A stretch of DNA of 64,000 nt from Agrobacterium rubi TR3 = NBRC 13261. Its GTDB lineage: Bacteria; Pseudomonadota; Alphaproteobacteria; Rhizobiales; Rhizobiaceae. The notes under the pieces are model-generated. The model saw only the letters and a program-made list of their open reading frames with translations. It did not search any database and was not told where the DNA came from. Positions 38,869-47,603 of the stretch are shown piece after piece. How positions within the stretch are numbered: the first letter of the stretch is position 1; every line of letters begins with the position of its first letter. The stretch covers positions 244,090 through 308,089 of the forward strand of contig NZ_BBJU01000014.1 in NCBI RefSeq assembly GCF_000739935.1. Reading direction: 5' to 3'. Position numbers and translations under genes: made by a program.

Positions 38869-38982
38869 CCGTCATACCGGCCTTGAGCCGGTATCCAGCA
38901 GTGCCGCGTCGGCGGCGCGTGAGACTCTTGTGAGCAAACAGACGTCAGGTCGCTAGATTCTGGCTTTAAGTCCGGGATGACG
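38869..38982. repeat. RIME-like palindromic intergenic element, copy E (most diverged)
   Basis: 114 bp. The left end CCGTCATACCGGCCTTGAGC is inverted, imperfectly, as TCTGGCTTTAAGTCCGGGAT then GACG on the right. The core GTGAGACTCTTGTGAGCAAA, then CAGACG, corresponds to the AGTCTTTT...GCAGACG core of copies A and C. Between xthA and exoR. Confidence 0.78.
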
Positions 38983-39009
38983 AAGACACCAGTGTGTTTC
39001 GCCTCAAAC

Positions 39010-39804
39010 TCAGTCCGCGTCACCCAGCGCAATATTCTGCGCAAGCGATATGGCCACCCGTCTATCGTCTTCCGCCGCTACCGAGAAAGCCTGTTCCTGC
39101 ATGTTCTGGATCCACTTGCAGTTCGCGGCCGAGCACTTGTCGAGTGCAGCCGTCATGAAAGCGAGCCCGCGCACGGTCTGACCTTCCTGAAACAGCAGAT
39201 TGCCGAAGATGGACATGGCACCGGCGTGACCGTGCTTGCGGGCCTGGTTCAGCCACTTCTTGGCCTGCTGGGTGTCCGCACGGCCGCCCTCGCCCGCCAG
39301 GATCATCTGTGCAAGCTCGAACTGCGCTTCGGCCACACCAAAGGTGGAGGCAACCTGGAAATAGAGCTGGCGGGCCTGTGACAGGTCTGTCTTGACGGGG
39401 CTGCCGGGAATGCCATGACGATAATAGTCGGCAAGCGACAAAAGCGCGTTGACGAAGAAGCCGGTATCCTCGGAGCCGGGCTCTACGCCCTGGCTGGCAA
39501 TCTCGCTGTAAATCTTGAAAGCTTCGAAGTCATTCTTGGCGACGCCATCGCCATAGGCATACATGTTGGCCAGTGCCCAGCGCGAGCCCGTGTGACCCTT
39601 TTCGGCGGCATAACGATAAGCCTCGACGGCATCGTCCTTCTTGCCGTTCTTGTACGACTTGAAGCCGAACTTGAAGAGATCAAAAGGACCGGATTCCTTC
39701 GTCACCCCGGAATTGATGTCAAAAGCTGCGGCCGGTATTGCCATCGATACGAGCAACACTCCCAGACATAGCGGCTTTAAAACGTTGATATCACATTTCA
39801 GCAT
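39010..39804 (-). CDS. exoR: ExoR-type periplasmic Sel1-repeat regulator
   Basis: 264 residues. A signal peptide (LCLGVLLVSMAIPAAAF) is followed by Sel1-like repeats: DAVEAYRYAAEKGHTGSRWA, ALANMYAYGDGVAKNDFEAF, AQFELAQMILAGEGGRADTQ and AMSIFGNLLFQEGQ. This matches my recollection of ExoR from Agrobacterium and Sinorhizobium in length, N-terminus and repeat order. In those species ExoR binds and restrains the ExoS/ChvG sensor kinase in the periplasm and is destroyed at acid pH, controlling succinoglycan, motility and virulence genes. Those roles are taken from the family. A generic Sel1 protein is the fallback call. Confidence 0.82.
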   Translation of the reverse strand: MLKCDINVLKPLCLGVLLVSMAIPAAAFDINSGVTKESGPFDLFKFGFKSYKNGKKDDAVEAYRYAAEKGHTGSRWALANMYAYGDGVAKNDFEAFKIYSEIASQGVEPGSEDTGFFVNALLSLADYYRHGIPGSPVKTDLSQARQLYFQVASTFGVAEAQFELAQMILAGEGGRADTQQAKKWLNQARKHGHAGAMSIFGNLLFQEGQTVRGLAFMTAALDKCSAANCKWIQNMQEQAFSVAAEDDRRVAISLAQNIALGDAD

Positions 39805-40282
39805 TTCAACGAACTTCTCTCACTCTTCCCGGCCTATAGCGAGTACGCAAACACGACTACAAAGTATTCCCAGCTCAGCTGAGAATTTAGAACACACTGC
39901 GTCTTTCCAGCCGCGCACGTCAGATGCGCTGCCAGTGATCAATTGTGGTGCCAGATCAGTATTTTCATGCCAACGAATATATCTGCCGTTTTCGGCAACA
40001 TCACGGCGTTTAACCGCCCTGCGGATTCCGTGAAGCAAGCGCGCGAATTGAAAACCCGCTTTTACTTGCTTAGACACTGAATCCTAACCCGTTTTCACCT
40101 CTACCAAACCTGCAAAGCCACCCTTAAAGCCTGCATAGTCTTCCATTCCCCGCGTCTCTCGAAGACAAACAAGCAACTTGTTTGTGGCGGGAAATGGACA
40201 AATACGTCCGCATTCTTACGTTACGTGAAGGTTGCAGAAATATGTTGCCAAATCGTCACAATATTAGCAGTAGGCAACAAAA
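39805..40282. other. Long intergenic region upstream of exoR
   Basis: About 480 bases between exoR and the terminator of the porin gene. A minus frame of 85 codons (39820-40077) lacks a ribosome site and family-like residues. I regard the stretch as exoR promoter and leader plus spacer. Nothing further recognised. Confidence 0.45.
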
Positions 40283-40306
40283 AACCCGGCCTTGAAAGAC
40301 CGGGTT
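40283..40306 (-). terminator. Terminator of the FadL-family porin gene
   Basis: AACCCGG (40283-40289) pairs with CCGGGTT (40300-40306). On the minus strand the stem is followed by TTTTTTG. Confidence 0.8.
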
Positions 40307-40326
40307 CGTTTTCGTCTTAACGGGTG

Positions 40327-41559
40327 TTAAAACTTTACTTTGACCGAGGTGGAAACGGCAGCGACGAGATCGTTGCCGAAGCTGTAAGAAGCCTCATCAC
40401 CGTAGGTCTCCCCGTTCAGGACAACCTCACCCGAACTACCGCTCGTGAGAATGCCAATCGCACCAGCAAGGCGGAACTCAACATTTTCAGTTGGTGAGTA
40501 GGATACACCCGTTCCGAGTGTCCACGTGTCTGTCTGAGTGCCGAAGCCTTGAGAGGTTCCACGGTCCCACGTGACGGTGACAGCGCCGCTCCACTGATCA
40601 TTGAATTTGTGTCCAACACCGCCAGAAATGGTCCAGCCATCACGATAGCCAAGATCAAGAGATGTTGCTTCCCCGCCAGCCGCGCAAACGAGCGCCGTTG
40701 CAGTCCGACAATAGAATGGGACCTTAGAGAACTGGCTCCAATCCGTCCACTTAACCGAACCCAGAGCCAGCCAACCGGGGGCTATGCCACTTTGAAATTT
40801 GAACTCGAGTGAGTCAGGCATATCCTGCGAACCATAGACAGGAATGACAGGACCGCCGATAGCTGCCACTTGAGAGAGATTAAGTGTGCCTGTAATATCG
40901 TCAAGTTTTACAGCACTGTTGTAAACCAGACTTGTCCGGAGCGCATATTCCTCAATTTCATATGCAATGCCAGCACGCCAGCCCCATCCGTCACCCTTAA
41001 GATCAAGCCGGCCAACGCCCGATCCACCGAATAAAGGATCAGTAACCTGACGCTCTTTGAAACCAGACAGTTCTTGATAGAAACCACCACCGATGAAGCG
41101 CACCTGCCCTTTGCCGACATCAAACTTGTATGAGCAGGTCAGAGCGTAGTTATCGCTTTCAACCTTCGTCTCGATATTTTCATTTCGACCGGCCCAATTA
41201 GCACCAGGCTTTGTGTGTGCTCCCCAAGGCTGGGAATAATCTGCCATACAATCGACGGCATCACCGAACCCTGCCTTTAGCCCAACCCTTGGCACCCAAT
41301 AGCTTTCAGAGTCGTTGGCAGTCGATCCAGTGTAGGTTAGCCCGAAAGGAACACTCGGTTGGCTGTCCTGCGCATTCTTAAGCTTACGCTGAGGCGCAAC
41401 AAACGTTGCCGTCGATTCAGCGGCAAATCTTGAACTGTCGAAAAGCAGGTCAATATTATATCCACCACGCTCAAGACCACCTGCAAAAGCAGGCGTGATC
41501 GACGTGATACCGATAGCAAGGCCCAAAGCGCCACTGATAAAATGATTTTGTGTTGCCAT
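40327..41559 (-). CDS. FadL/OmpP1-family outer-membrane protein
   Basis: About 410 residues. A signal peptide (LGLAIGITSITPAFAGG) precedes an N-terminal hatch-like part beginning LERGGYNIDLLFDSSRFA, then beta-strand-rich sequence ending with an aromatic final strand (STSVKVKF). FadL proteins import long-chain fatty acids or other hydrophobic compounds across the outer membrane. The substrate here is unknown. ATG 41559 follows GGGGAGAG. The gene and its flanks look more AT-rich than neighbouring genes. Confidence 0.85.
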   Translation of the reverse strand: MATQNHFISGALGLAIGITSITPAFAGGLERGGYNIDLLFDSSRFAAESTATFVAPQRKLKNAQDSQPSVPFGLTYTGSTANDSESYWVPRVGLKAGFGDAVDCMADYSQPWGAHTKPGANWAGRNENIETKVESDNYALTCSYKFDVGKGQVRFIGGGFYQELSGFKERQVTDPLFGGSGVGRLDLKGDGWGWRAGIAYEIEEYALRTSLVYNSAVKLDDITGTLNLSQVAAIGGPVIPVYGSQDMPDSLEFKFQSGIAPGWLALGSVKWTDWSQFSKVPFYCRTATALVCAAGGEATSLDLGYRDGWTISGGVGHKFNDQWSGAVTVTWDRGTSQGFGTQTDTWTLGTGVSYSPTENVEFRLAGAIGILTSGSSGEVVLNGETYGDEASYSFGNDLVAAVSTSVKVKF

Positions 41560-41931
41560 CTCTCTCCCCAATCAAGGCAATATGATGCGCAGAACGTGCA
41601 ATGCTTTGAAACGAAAGACAATCTGCGGCGCGCGCCGAGACGTTTTTGCAGCGCAAAAAAACTTGACGTAAGATGCTGACCGCAATGGATTTGACGTTAG
41701 AAACTGGATTTTCATTCCAAAAATTAGAATTTTAAACCAATTTCTTGGAACAAATTGGCGCTCAACCCTGCAGGTGTAGCGAACCGACAACATCCACAAT
41801 TTTCACATGCAAAAGCCGCGGTTTCGCCTCAGTGCATCGACGCCCGACGTAATAAGGACGCGGTGGCAGCCGATGGGACTGGCGATTTGCGGATGTAACA
41901 GTTGATTCTCCGCTCACCGCAAGGCTCAACG
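41560..41931. other. AT-rich intergenic region upstream of the porin gene
   Basis: About 370 bases. It contains an inverted repeat CCAATTT (41737-41743) / AAATTGG (41752-41758), about 180 bases before the porin start. No ORF or RNA gene recognised. Confidence 0.45.
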
Positions 41932-41964
41932 AAAAAGCGCCCCTGCAAGAGGAGCGCTTTTTTT
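41932..41964. terminator. Terminator downstream of valS
   Basis: AAAAAGCGC (41932-41940) pairs with GCGCTTTTT (41954-41962), with extra pairing of CCT and AGG inside and T/A runs on both flanks. The valS gene ends at 41984 on the minus strand. Confidence 0.85.
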
Positions 41965-41983
41965 AGATCACAACAGTATCAGC

Positions 41984-44827
41984 TCAACCGGCTTCGTTGA
42001 CCCGCGAAAGAGCGGTCTTGAGGCTCTTGATCTGCACTTCCAGTCCCGCCTTGCGTTCCCGGTCTGCGGCCACCACTTCCGGGTCGGCATTGGCCACGAA
42101 CTTCTCGTTCGACAGTTTCTTGTCGATCCGCTCCAGCTCGCTTTCCGCCTTGCCGATAGCCTTTTCAAGCCGGGCCTTTTCGGCTGCGACATCGATCAGG
42201 TTGCCCAGCGGAATGCACACGGTAGCCTCACCCAGCACGATCTGTGCCGAACCCTTCGGCGCTACGTCTGCCGCCAGAATTTCGTCTGCACGGGCCAGAC
42301 GGCGAATAGCGGCCGAGTGGCGGTCGAGGCGCGTTTCCGTCGTCGGGCTTGCGGCAACGATGACCAGCGGTGCCATGGCGCCCGGCGGCACGTTCATTTC
42401 CGAGCGTGTCGAGCGAATGCCGGAGACGAGATCGATCAGCCAGTTGATTTCGGCTGCCGCTGCGTCGTCCCGGAACTGGGGCGCTGGCCAGTCCGTGTGG
42501 CAGAGCAGATCGGCGCGGCTTTCGCCCTCGCCTGCCGAATGCGCCCACAGCTCTTCCGTCATGAACGGCATGAAGGGGTGCAGCAGCTTGTAGATTTCTT
42601 CCAGAACGTAAGCTGCACAGGCCTGCGCTTCGGTCTTGGCGACTTCGTCCTCGCCGCTGAAGACAGGCTTCAACAGTTCCAGATACCAATCGCACACCTG
42701 GTTCCACACGAAGCGGTAAAGCGCACTTGCCGCATCGTTGAAACGGTAATTCTCGATCGCCGTCGTCACCTCTTTTGCAGCATCGGCCAGTTCGGTCAGA
42801 ATCCAGCGGTTGATGGTCTGCGTGGTTGCCTCCGGCAGGAAGTGCGGATCACGCTTGACGCCGTTCATTTCGGCAAAGCGCGTCGCGTTCCACAGCTTGG
42901 TGCCGAAGTTGCGGTAACCGGCGATGCGGGCCGGGTCCAGCTTCACGTCGCGCCCCTGCGCCGCCATGATGGCCAACGTGAAGCGCAGCGCGTCCGCACC
43001 GTATTCGTCGATCAGGTCGAGCGGATCGATGACGTTGCCCTTGGACTTCGACATCTTCTGGCCGTTCTTGTCGCGAACCAGCGCGTGAATGTAGATCGTG
43101 TGGAACGGTTCGACCGGATTGCCAGCATCGTCCTTCATGAAATGCAGACCCATCTGCATCATGCGGACCACCCAGAACGGGATGATATCGAAGCCGGTGA
43201 CCAGAACATTGGTCGGATAATAGCGCGCCAGTTCCGGCGTCTTGTCCGGCCAGCCCAGTGTGGAGAATGGCCACAGCGCAGACGAGAACCATGTGTCGAG
43301 AACGTCTTCGTCACGCGTCAGGATTTCGCCGGGCTTGAAATTCTCGAGCTTCTCCTCGACCCAGGCCTTCCATGGGCCTTCATGGGCCAGATAGTGCTGG
43401 ATGGCGGCCTGCAAGGCATCTTCCTCGGTCTTTTCGACAAAGACCTGACCATCCGGACCATACCAGGCCGGAATCTGGTGACCCCACCACAACTGGCGCG
43501 AAATGCACCATGGCTGGATATTTTCCATCCACTGGAAATAGGTGTTTTCCCAATTCTTCGGCACGAAGTTGGTGCGTCCCTCGCGAACGCTCTCGATCGC
43601 GGGCTTGGCCAGCGTCTTGTTGTCCACCCACCACTGCTCGGTCATGCGCGGCTCGATCGGCACGCCGCCACGGTCGCCATGCGGCACCATGTGCTTGTGC
43701 GGTTCGATCTTGTCGAGAAGGCCAGCTTCTTCGAAAATCTCGACAATGACCTTGCGGGCGTAGAAACGATCTTGACCCTCAAGACGATCCCATGCGCCAT
43801 GCAGGGCGGCTGGATGATCGAGACCTTCGAGGAAGTCTTCGTTCTCCTTGATGGTGATTGTCGCATCGACATTGAGAATGTTGATGGCGCGCAGGTCACA
43901 GCGTTTGCCGACTTCGAAGTCGTTGAAGTCATGCGCTGGCGTGATCTTGACGGCACCCGTGCCTGCTGTCGGATCGGCATAGTCATCGGCAACGATCGGA
44001 ATCCTGCGACCGACGATCGGCAGGATGACATGCTTGCCAACGATGGATTTGTAGCGCTCGTCTTCCGGGTTCACGGCAATGCCGGTGTCACCCAGCATGG
44101 TTTCCGGGCGTGTCGTGGCAACGACGATATAATCGCGCGTTTCGAATTCAGTTGCCTTGCCGTCTTCATCAAAAGTGACAGGATATTCATAGGTCACGCC
44201 CTTTTCGAGCGGGTAGCGGAAGTGCCAGAGGTTGCCCTTTACCTCCAACTGCTCGACTTCCATGTCGGAAATCGCCGTCAGCAGCTTGGGGTCCCAGTTC
44301 ACAAGGCGCATGTCCTTGTAGATCAGGCCTTCCTTGTAGAGCGAGACGAAGACTTCGAGAACGGCCTGCGAAAGGCCCTCATCCATCGTGAAGCGTTCGC
44401 GTGACCAGTCGCAGGATGCGCCCAGGCGCTTCAGCTGGTTGAAGATCAAGCCGCCGGATTCTTCCTTCCACTGCCAGACTTTTTCAATGAAAGCTTCGCG
44501 GCCCATCTCGCGGCGGCCGGGAAGCTGGTTTTCCATCAGCTTGCGCTCGACCACCATCTGCGTGGCGATGCCGGCATGATCCATGCCCGGCTGCCACAAC
44601 ACGTCCTTGCCGCGCATACGCTCGAAACGGACCATGATGTCCTGAAGCGTGTTGTTGAGCGCGTGGCCCATATGCAACGAGCCAGTCACGTTGGGCGGTG
44701 GAATGACGATTGTGAACGTTTCCGCGCCCGGCTTGGCGTTCACGCCAGCGCGAAACGCGTTGGCCTCGTCCCAGGCTTTGGCGATTTTGGGTTCTACGGA
44801 TGCGGAATCGTAGGTCTTTTCGAGCAT
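41984..44827 (-). CDS. valS: Valyl-tRNA synthetase
   Basis: Class I synthetase charging tRNA-Val, with an editing domain; 947 residues. The HIGH motif is in PPPNVTGSLHMGHALNNT, the CP1 editing domain includes VATTRPETMLGDTGIAVNP, and KMSKS is in GQKMSKSKGNVIDPLDL. The C-terminal coiled coil (EKARLEKAIGKAESELERID) is specific to ValRS and separates it from IleRS. The start MLEKTYDSASVEPKIAKAW is standard. Confidence 0.96.
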   Translation of the reverse strand: MLEKTYDSASVEPKIAKAWDEANAFRAGVNAKPGAETFTIVIPPPNVTGSLHMGHALNNTLQDIMVRFERMRGKDVLWQPGMDHAGIATQMVVERKLMENQLPGRREMGREAFIEKVWQWKEESGGLIFNQLKRLGASCDWSRERFTMDEGLSQAVLEVFVSLYKEGLIYKDMRLVNWDPKLLTAISDMEVEQLEVKGNLWHFRYPLEKGVTYEYPVTFDEDGKATEFETRDYIVVATTRPETMLGDTGIAVNPEDERYKSIVGKHVILPIVGRRIPIVADDYADPTAGTGAVKITPAHDFNDFEVGKRCDLRAINILNVDATITIKENEDFLEGLDHPAALHGAWDRLEGQDRFYARKVIVEIFEEAGLLDKIEPHKHMVPHGDRGGVPIEPRMTEQWWVDNKTLAKPAIESVREGRTNFVPKNWENTYFQWMENIQPWCISRQLWWGHQIPAWYGPDGQVFVEKTEEDALQAAIQHYLAHEGPWKAWVEEKLENFKPGEILTRDEDVLDTWFSSALWPFSTLGWPDKTPELARYYPTNVLVTGFDIIPFWVVRMMQMGLHFMKDDAGNPVEPFHTIYIHALVRDKNGQKMSKSKGNVIDPLDLIDEYGADALRFTLAIMAAQGRDVKLDPARIAGYRNFGTKLWNATRFAEMNGVKRDPHFLPEATTQTINRWILTELADAAKEVTTAIENYRFNDAASALYRFVWNQVCDWYLELLKPVFSGEDEVAKTEAQACAAYVLEEIYKLLHPFMPFMTEELWAHSAGEGESRADLLCHTDWPAPQFRDDAAAAEINWLIDLVSGIRSTRSEMNVPPGAMAPLVIVAASPTTETRLDRHSAAIRRLARADEILAADVAPKGSAQIVLGEATVCIPLGNLIDVAAEKARLEKAIGKAESELERIDKKLSNEKFVANADPEVVAADRERKAGLEVQIKSLKTALSRVNEAG

Positions 44828-45030
44828 TGACGGACCTGAATTTTAGAGTTCTGGAGCATGTCGCGCAGATTGCAGCGATTTTGCGGAAGCGACATGCGAC
44901 ACGACAGGAATCTACAGTGCACCACGAATCCCAGGGATCGCAATGCGCCATATGTTTGATTTTTTAAATACGGATGGGCGGTGGAGAGTCAACAGCCAGT
45001 CGAGATTTCAACGGCAAAGCCTACCAAACA

Positions 45031-45059
45031 AAAAGCCGCCTCGTTAAAGGGCGGCTTTT
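45031..45059. terminator. Terminator downstream of popZ
   Basis: AAAAGCCGCC (45031-45040) pairs with GGCGGCTTTT (45050-45059) around TCGTTAAAG. Located between popZ (minus, upstream) and the valS promoter. Confidence 0.85.
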
Positions 45060-45107
45060 GATGCTGTAAAAACATAGCCTCTCAAAAGGCCAAAGAATGG
45101 CCTGATG

Positions 45108-46037
45108 TCAGCGACGCGGGCCGCGGGCAACCCGTTCGATCTCTTCGCGCACCAGTCGCTCGACCAGCGTCGGAAGGTTGTCTTCCAGCCAGTCCTGCAG
45201 CATCGGCCGCAACATATCCTGTGCCATCTGCTCGACGGTGGGGCGCTCCACGCCGTCAAACATTTCGGCAAGCTCGCCAAACGAACGCTGGATTTGTGCC
45301 CCGGCGGCGGCCGAAATCAGGTTCAGCGACAGGCTGTTGTCCTCAGGCTTTTGTTGTTCCGGCGCAGCGGCTGCGACAGGCTGCTCCTCCACCACGTCCG
45401 CCAGTGCAGGCACAGGTGCCGGCTGTTCAGGCTCCACGGCGCCGCGAAGCTCCAGGTTTTCCCACACCGGAACAGGCTGCGGCTCACGCGCGGGAGCCGG
45501 GCGATCAAAGAAGGATGGTGCAGGCGGCTGAGGCTGCGGCGCAACGGCTGCCTGGTGTGCATTCATCAAGGGGCGAACGTCGGCCGGGCGCGGCGCAGGC
45601 ACATAACGCTCCGGCTGCGGAGCAGCCTGCATCGCAGGCTGGGCAACGGGTGCAGGCTCCACAAGCCTTTGCGCGGCATAACCCTGAGGCCCCAGCGTGG
45701 CGTTGCGGTCTGCGGCGGCTCTCACCCGTGCGGCGACATCGGCCAGCGACATGGTTTTTTCGGTCGCGTCACCGCCTTCAGGCCGCGTCATGTTCAGCTG
45801 TTCAGGCTGCTGGCGCGCGCCAAAACCCTGGTTTGCGGCGGGCGGCACATGGGCAGGCGGGCTTGCGAGTTCTGCGGCAAACGATACATTGTCGCTCTCC
45901 TCGTCCTCGTCATAAACCGGCGGCAATGGCGCACCGAAAGCGTCGGTGGAGGCAGGCTCGTTGCTTTCGATAATGCGGCGAATGGATGCCAGAATTTCTT
46001 CCATTGATGGTTCGCGCGCGACGCTGGACTGAGCCAT
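45108..46037 (-). CDS. popZ: Polar organizing protein PopZ (DUF2497)
   Basis: Self-assembling polar hub protein, 309 residues. It begins with the conserved helix EPSMEEILASIRRIIE. A long acidic/Pro/Ala/Gln-rich disordered linker (about 30-235) follows. The conserved C-terminal oligomerisation helices are about 245-303: AQIQRSFGELAEMFDGVERP, VEQMAQDMLRPMLQDWLEDN and LVERLVREEIERVARG. In Agrobacterium PopZ marks the growing pole and tethers the chromosome; in Caulobacter it binds ParB. The neighbourhood popZ-valS is typical of Rhizobiales. Confidence 0.9.
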   Translation of the reverse strand: MAQSSVAREPSMEEILASIRRIIESNEPASTDAFGAPLPPVYDEDEESDNVSFAAELASPPAHVPPAANQGFGARQQPEQLNMTRPEGGDATEKTMSLADVAARVRAAADRNATLGPQGYAAQRLVEPAPVAQPAMQAAPQPERYVPAPRPADVRPLMNAHQAAVAPQPQPPAPSFFDRPAPAREPQPVPVWENLELRGAVEPEQPAPVPALADVVEEQPVAAAAPEQQKPEDNSLSLNLISAAAGAQIQRSFGELAEMFDGVERPTVEQMAQDMLRPMLQDWLEDNLPTLVERLVREEIERVARGPRR

Positions 46038-46199
46038 TGATATCCCCGATTTCCACGTTCAAAGACGGAACGGAGCAGATCATGCACACTCCGAATCATG
46101 ATCAGTGTACGGTACTCCTGGGTGGAAATGAATCCGTGAGCGGCCACTAAGTGGCTTGCTACACAGCTTTATTTCATCCCGCTCTCAGACAAAGAAAAA

Positions 46200-46221
46200 G
46201 CCGGGCGCTTGCGAGCCCGGC
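46200..46221 (-). terminator. Terminator of the second Pcm-like gene
   Basis: GCCGGGC (46200-46206) pairs with GCCCGGC (46215-46221). Read on the minus strand the stem is followed by TTTTTCTTTG. Confidence 0.85.
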
Positions 46222-46253
46222 GTCTGGAACGTCGCAGGAGCGCCCTGTTCTGA

Positions 46254-46925
46254 TCAAAAAACGAATTCGCGCGTCTTGGCAAAGCCCGGAACAGGCTTGA
46301 CCGATGCGTTGAAGAAGGTCGTGGACGATGTGCCCTTGCCATCGCGACGATAAACCGTCGCCTTGGCAGAATTTCCGTAACCCACGACGGCCACGAGACG
46401 ACCGCCATCGCGCAACTGCTCGAGCAGTGCCGCTGGCACATGCTCGACGGAGCCGTTGATGAAAATCAGATCGTAGGGCGCTTCGGCCTGGTAGCCCTTG
46501 TCTAGAGGGCCGGTAACGGTTGCGACATTGTCGTAACCCAGCGAGGACAATGTCTTGGCGGCGGTCGCGCTCAGCTCTTCATCCGATTCCAGCGAAACGA
46601 CCGAAGCCGCCAGCTGCGACAGCACGGCCGCAACATAGCCGGTGCCGCCACCGATTTCGAGAACGACATCATCCTTGGTGATCGCAGCCAGCTGCAAGAG
46701 CTTAGCCAAAGGCGACGCCTTCATGATGTAGCGCGCGCCGATGCCGTCCTTGGCCGGACAGATCTGCAAATCCTCATCCGCATAGGCAATCTGCTTGATG
46801 CCAGCAGGAACAAATTCCTCGCGCGGCACCCTGGCAAATGCGTTCAGAACCGAATGCGAGGTCACATCGGTCGTGCGCAGCTGGCTGTCCACCATCTTGG
46901 CGCGTGCGGTTTCGAAATCCATCAT
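46254..46925 (-). CDS. Protein-L-isoaspartate methyltransferase family protein
   Basis: A 223-residue SAM-dependent methyltransferase of the PCMT family. It starts MMDFETARAKMVDSQLRTTDVT, with motif I VLEIGGGTGYVAAVL and DLIFINGSVEHVP replacing the usual D-I-TA. It is distinct from the surE-linked pcm at 23335. In rhizobia this paralogue usually lies before a tolC-type gene and popZ; here a terminator follows it and no tolC is present. Whether it repairs isoaspartate is uncertain, as the substrate-contacting region (GIGARYIMKAS) differs from canonical Pcm. Confidence 0.83.
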   Translation of the reverse strand: MMDFETARAKMVDSQLRTTDVTSHSVLNAFARVPREEFVPAGIKQIAYADEDLQICPAKDGIGARYIMKASPLAKLLQLAAITKDDVVLEIGGGTGYVAAVLSQLAASVVSLESDEELSATAAKTLSSLGYDNVATVTGPLDKGYQAEAPYDLIFINGSVEHVPAALLEQLRDGGRLVAVVGYGNSAKATVYRRDGKGTSSTTFFNASVKPVPGFAKTREFVF

Positions 46926-47174
46926 GTCGTGTCTGCCTCACATACAAGCGCGCCAGCAGCCGAACGGCCGAGCGCTGTTTGAATACCGTCTTAATTGGCT
47001 GCGTCCCTGCTTTCAAGCGCAACCACGCGACACCCTGCGGAAAAAGCGTTCTCGTCCCCTGCTGAACGTGGCTCCACAATGCAAACAACCCAAGGCAATC
47101 GGAATGCGGGAACTTTTTATCTCACGAAACGTTGATAAGGGACTGTAAACACTCAGAAACTGTCGGAGGCCACC

Positions 47175-47327
47175 ATGCTTGGTACAATTCTCGTCATCCT
47201 CCTCATCCTCTTCCTCATCGGCGCGCTGCCGAACTGGGGCTTCCACAATTACGGTTACGGTCTGTCCGGTGGCCTTGGTCTGGTGCTGGTCATCGTGCTC
47301 ATTCTGGTTCTGCTCGGTCGAATCTGA
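47175..47327 (+). CDS. DUF3309 small membrane protein
   Basis: A 50-residue protein, MLGTILVILLILFLIGALPN at its start, then WGFHNYGYGLSGG and a second helix LGLVLVIVLILVLLGRI. Two hydrophobic helices around a Tyr/Gly-rich turn are the DUF3309 pattern, common in rhizobia and often stress-induced. GGAGG lies 6 bases before the ATG. Function unknown. Confidence 0.88.
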   Translation: MLGTILVILLILFLIGALPNWGFHNYGYGLSGGLGLVLVIVLILVLLGRI

Positions 47328-47334
47328 CCGTGCC

Positions 47335-47374
47335 GAAAAGCCGTATCGGTTCATGATGAGCCGTGCGGCTTTTT
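47335..47374 (+). terminator. Probable terminator of the DUF3309 gene
   Basis: GAAAAGCCG (47335-47343) pairs with CGGCTTTT (47366-47373), with CGG/CCG pairing inside the loop and four T in the tail. Confidence 0.55.
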
Positions 47375-47470
47375 CCACCAAACTTCTTGGCCTTTTTCCA
47401 ACCTACCCTATTGCACGCAAAATGGATTCGTTCTAAATCCCCGGCATGGCGTGAGAAATCACTCCAGTGA

Positions 47471-47544
47471 GGCCTCGTGGCGGAGTGGTGACGCAGAGGA
47501 CTGCAAATCCTCGTACCCCGGTTCAATTCCGGGCGAGGCCTCCA
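47471..47544 (+). tRNA. tRNA-Cys (anticodon GCA)
   Basis: 74 bases including an encoded CCA. Acceptor arms GGCCTCG and CGAGGCC pair fully. The anticodon stem AGGA/TCCT (plus one pair) encloses CTGCAAA, giving GCA. The T arm is CCCGGTTCAATTCCGGG. No integrase or direct repeat is seen beside it. Confidence 0.96.
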
Positions 47545-47603
47545 AAGACTTCAAATCCACTCCTTAAACAATTGAAATGTCTGCGCTTAGTCCGGAGTGA
47601 TCA

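Noticed and set aside
39820..40077. 85-codon minus frame upstream of exoR
   Set aside because: No Shine-Dalgarno and no recognisable domain; treated as exoR leader region.
42317..44404. 695-codon plus frame opposite valS
   Set aside because: Entirely antisense to valS, which carries all synthetase motifs.
47471..47544. tRNA-Cys as an integration site for a genomic island
   Set aside because: No integrase, no repeated tRNA end and no change in composition seen downstream within the window.
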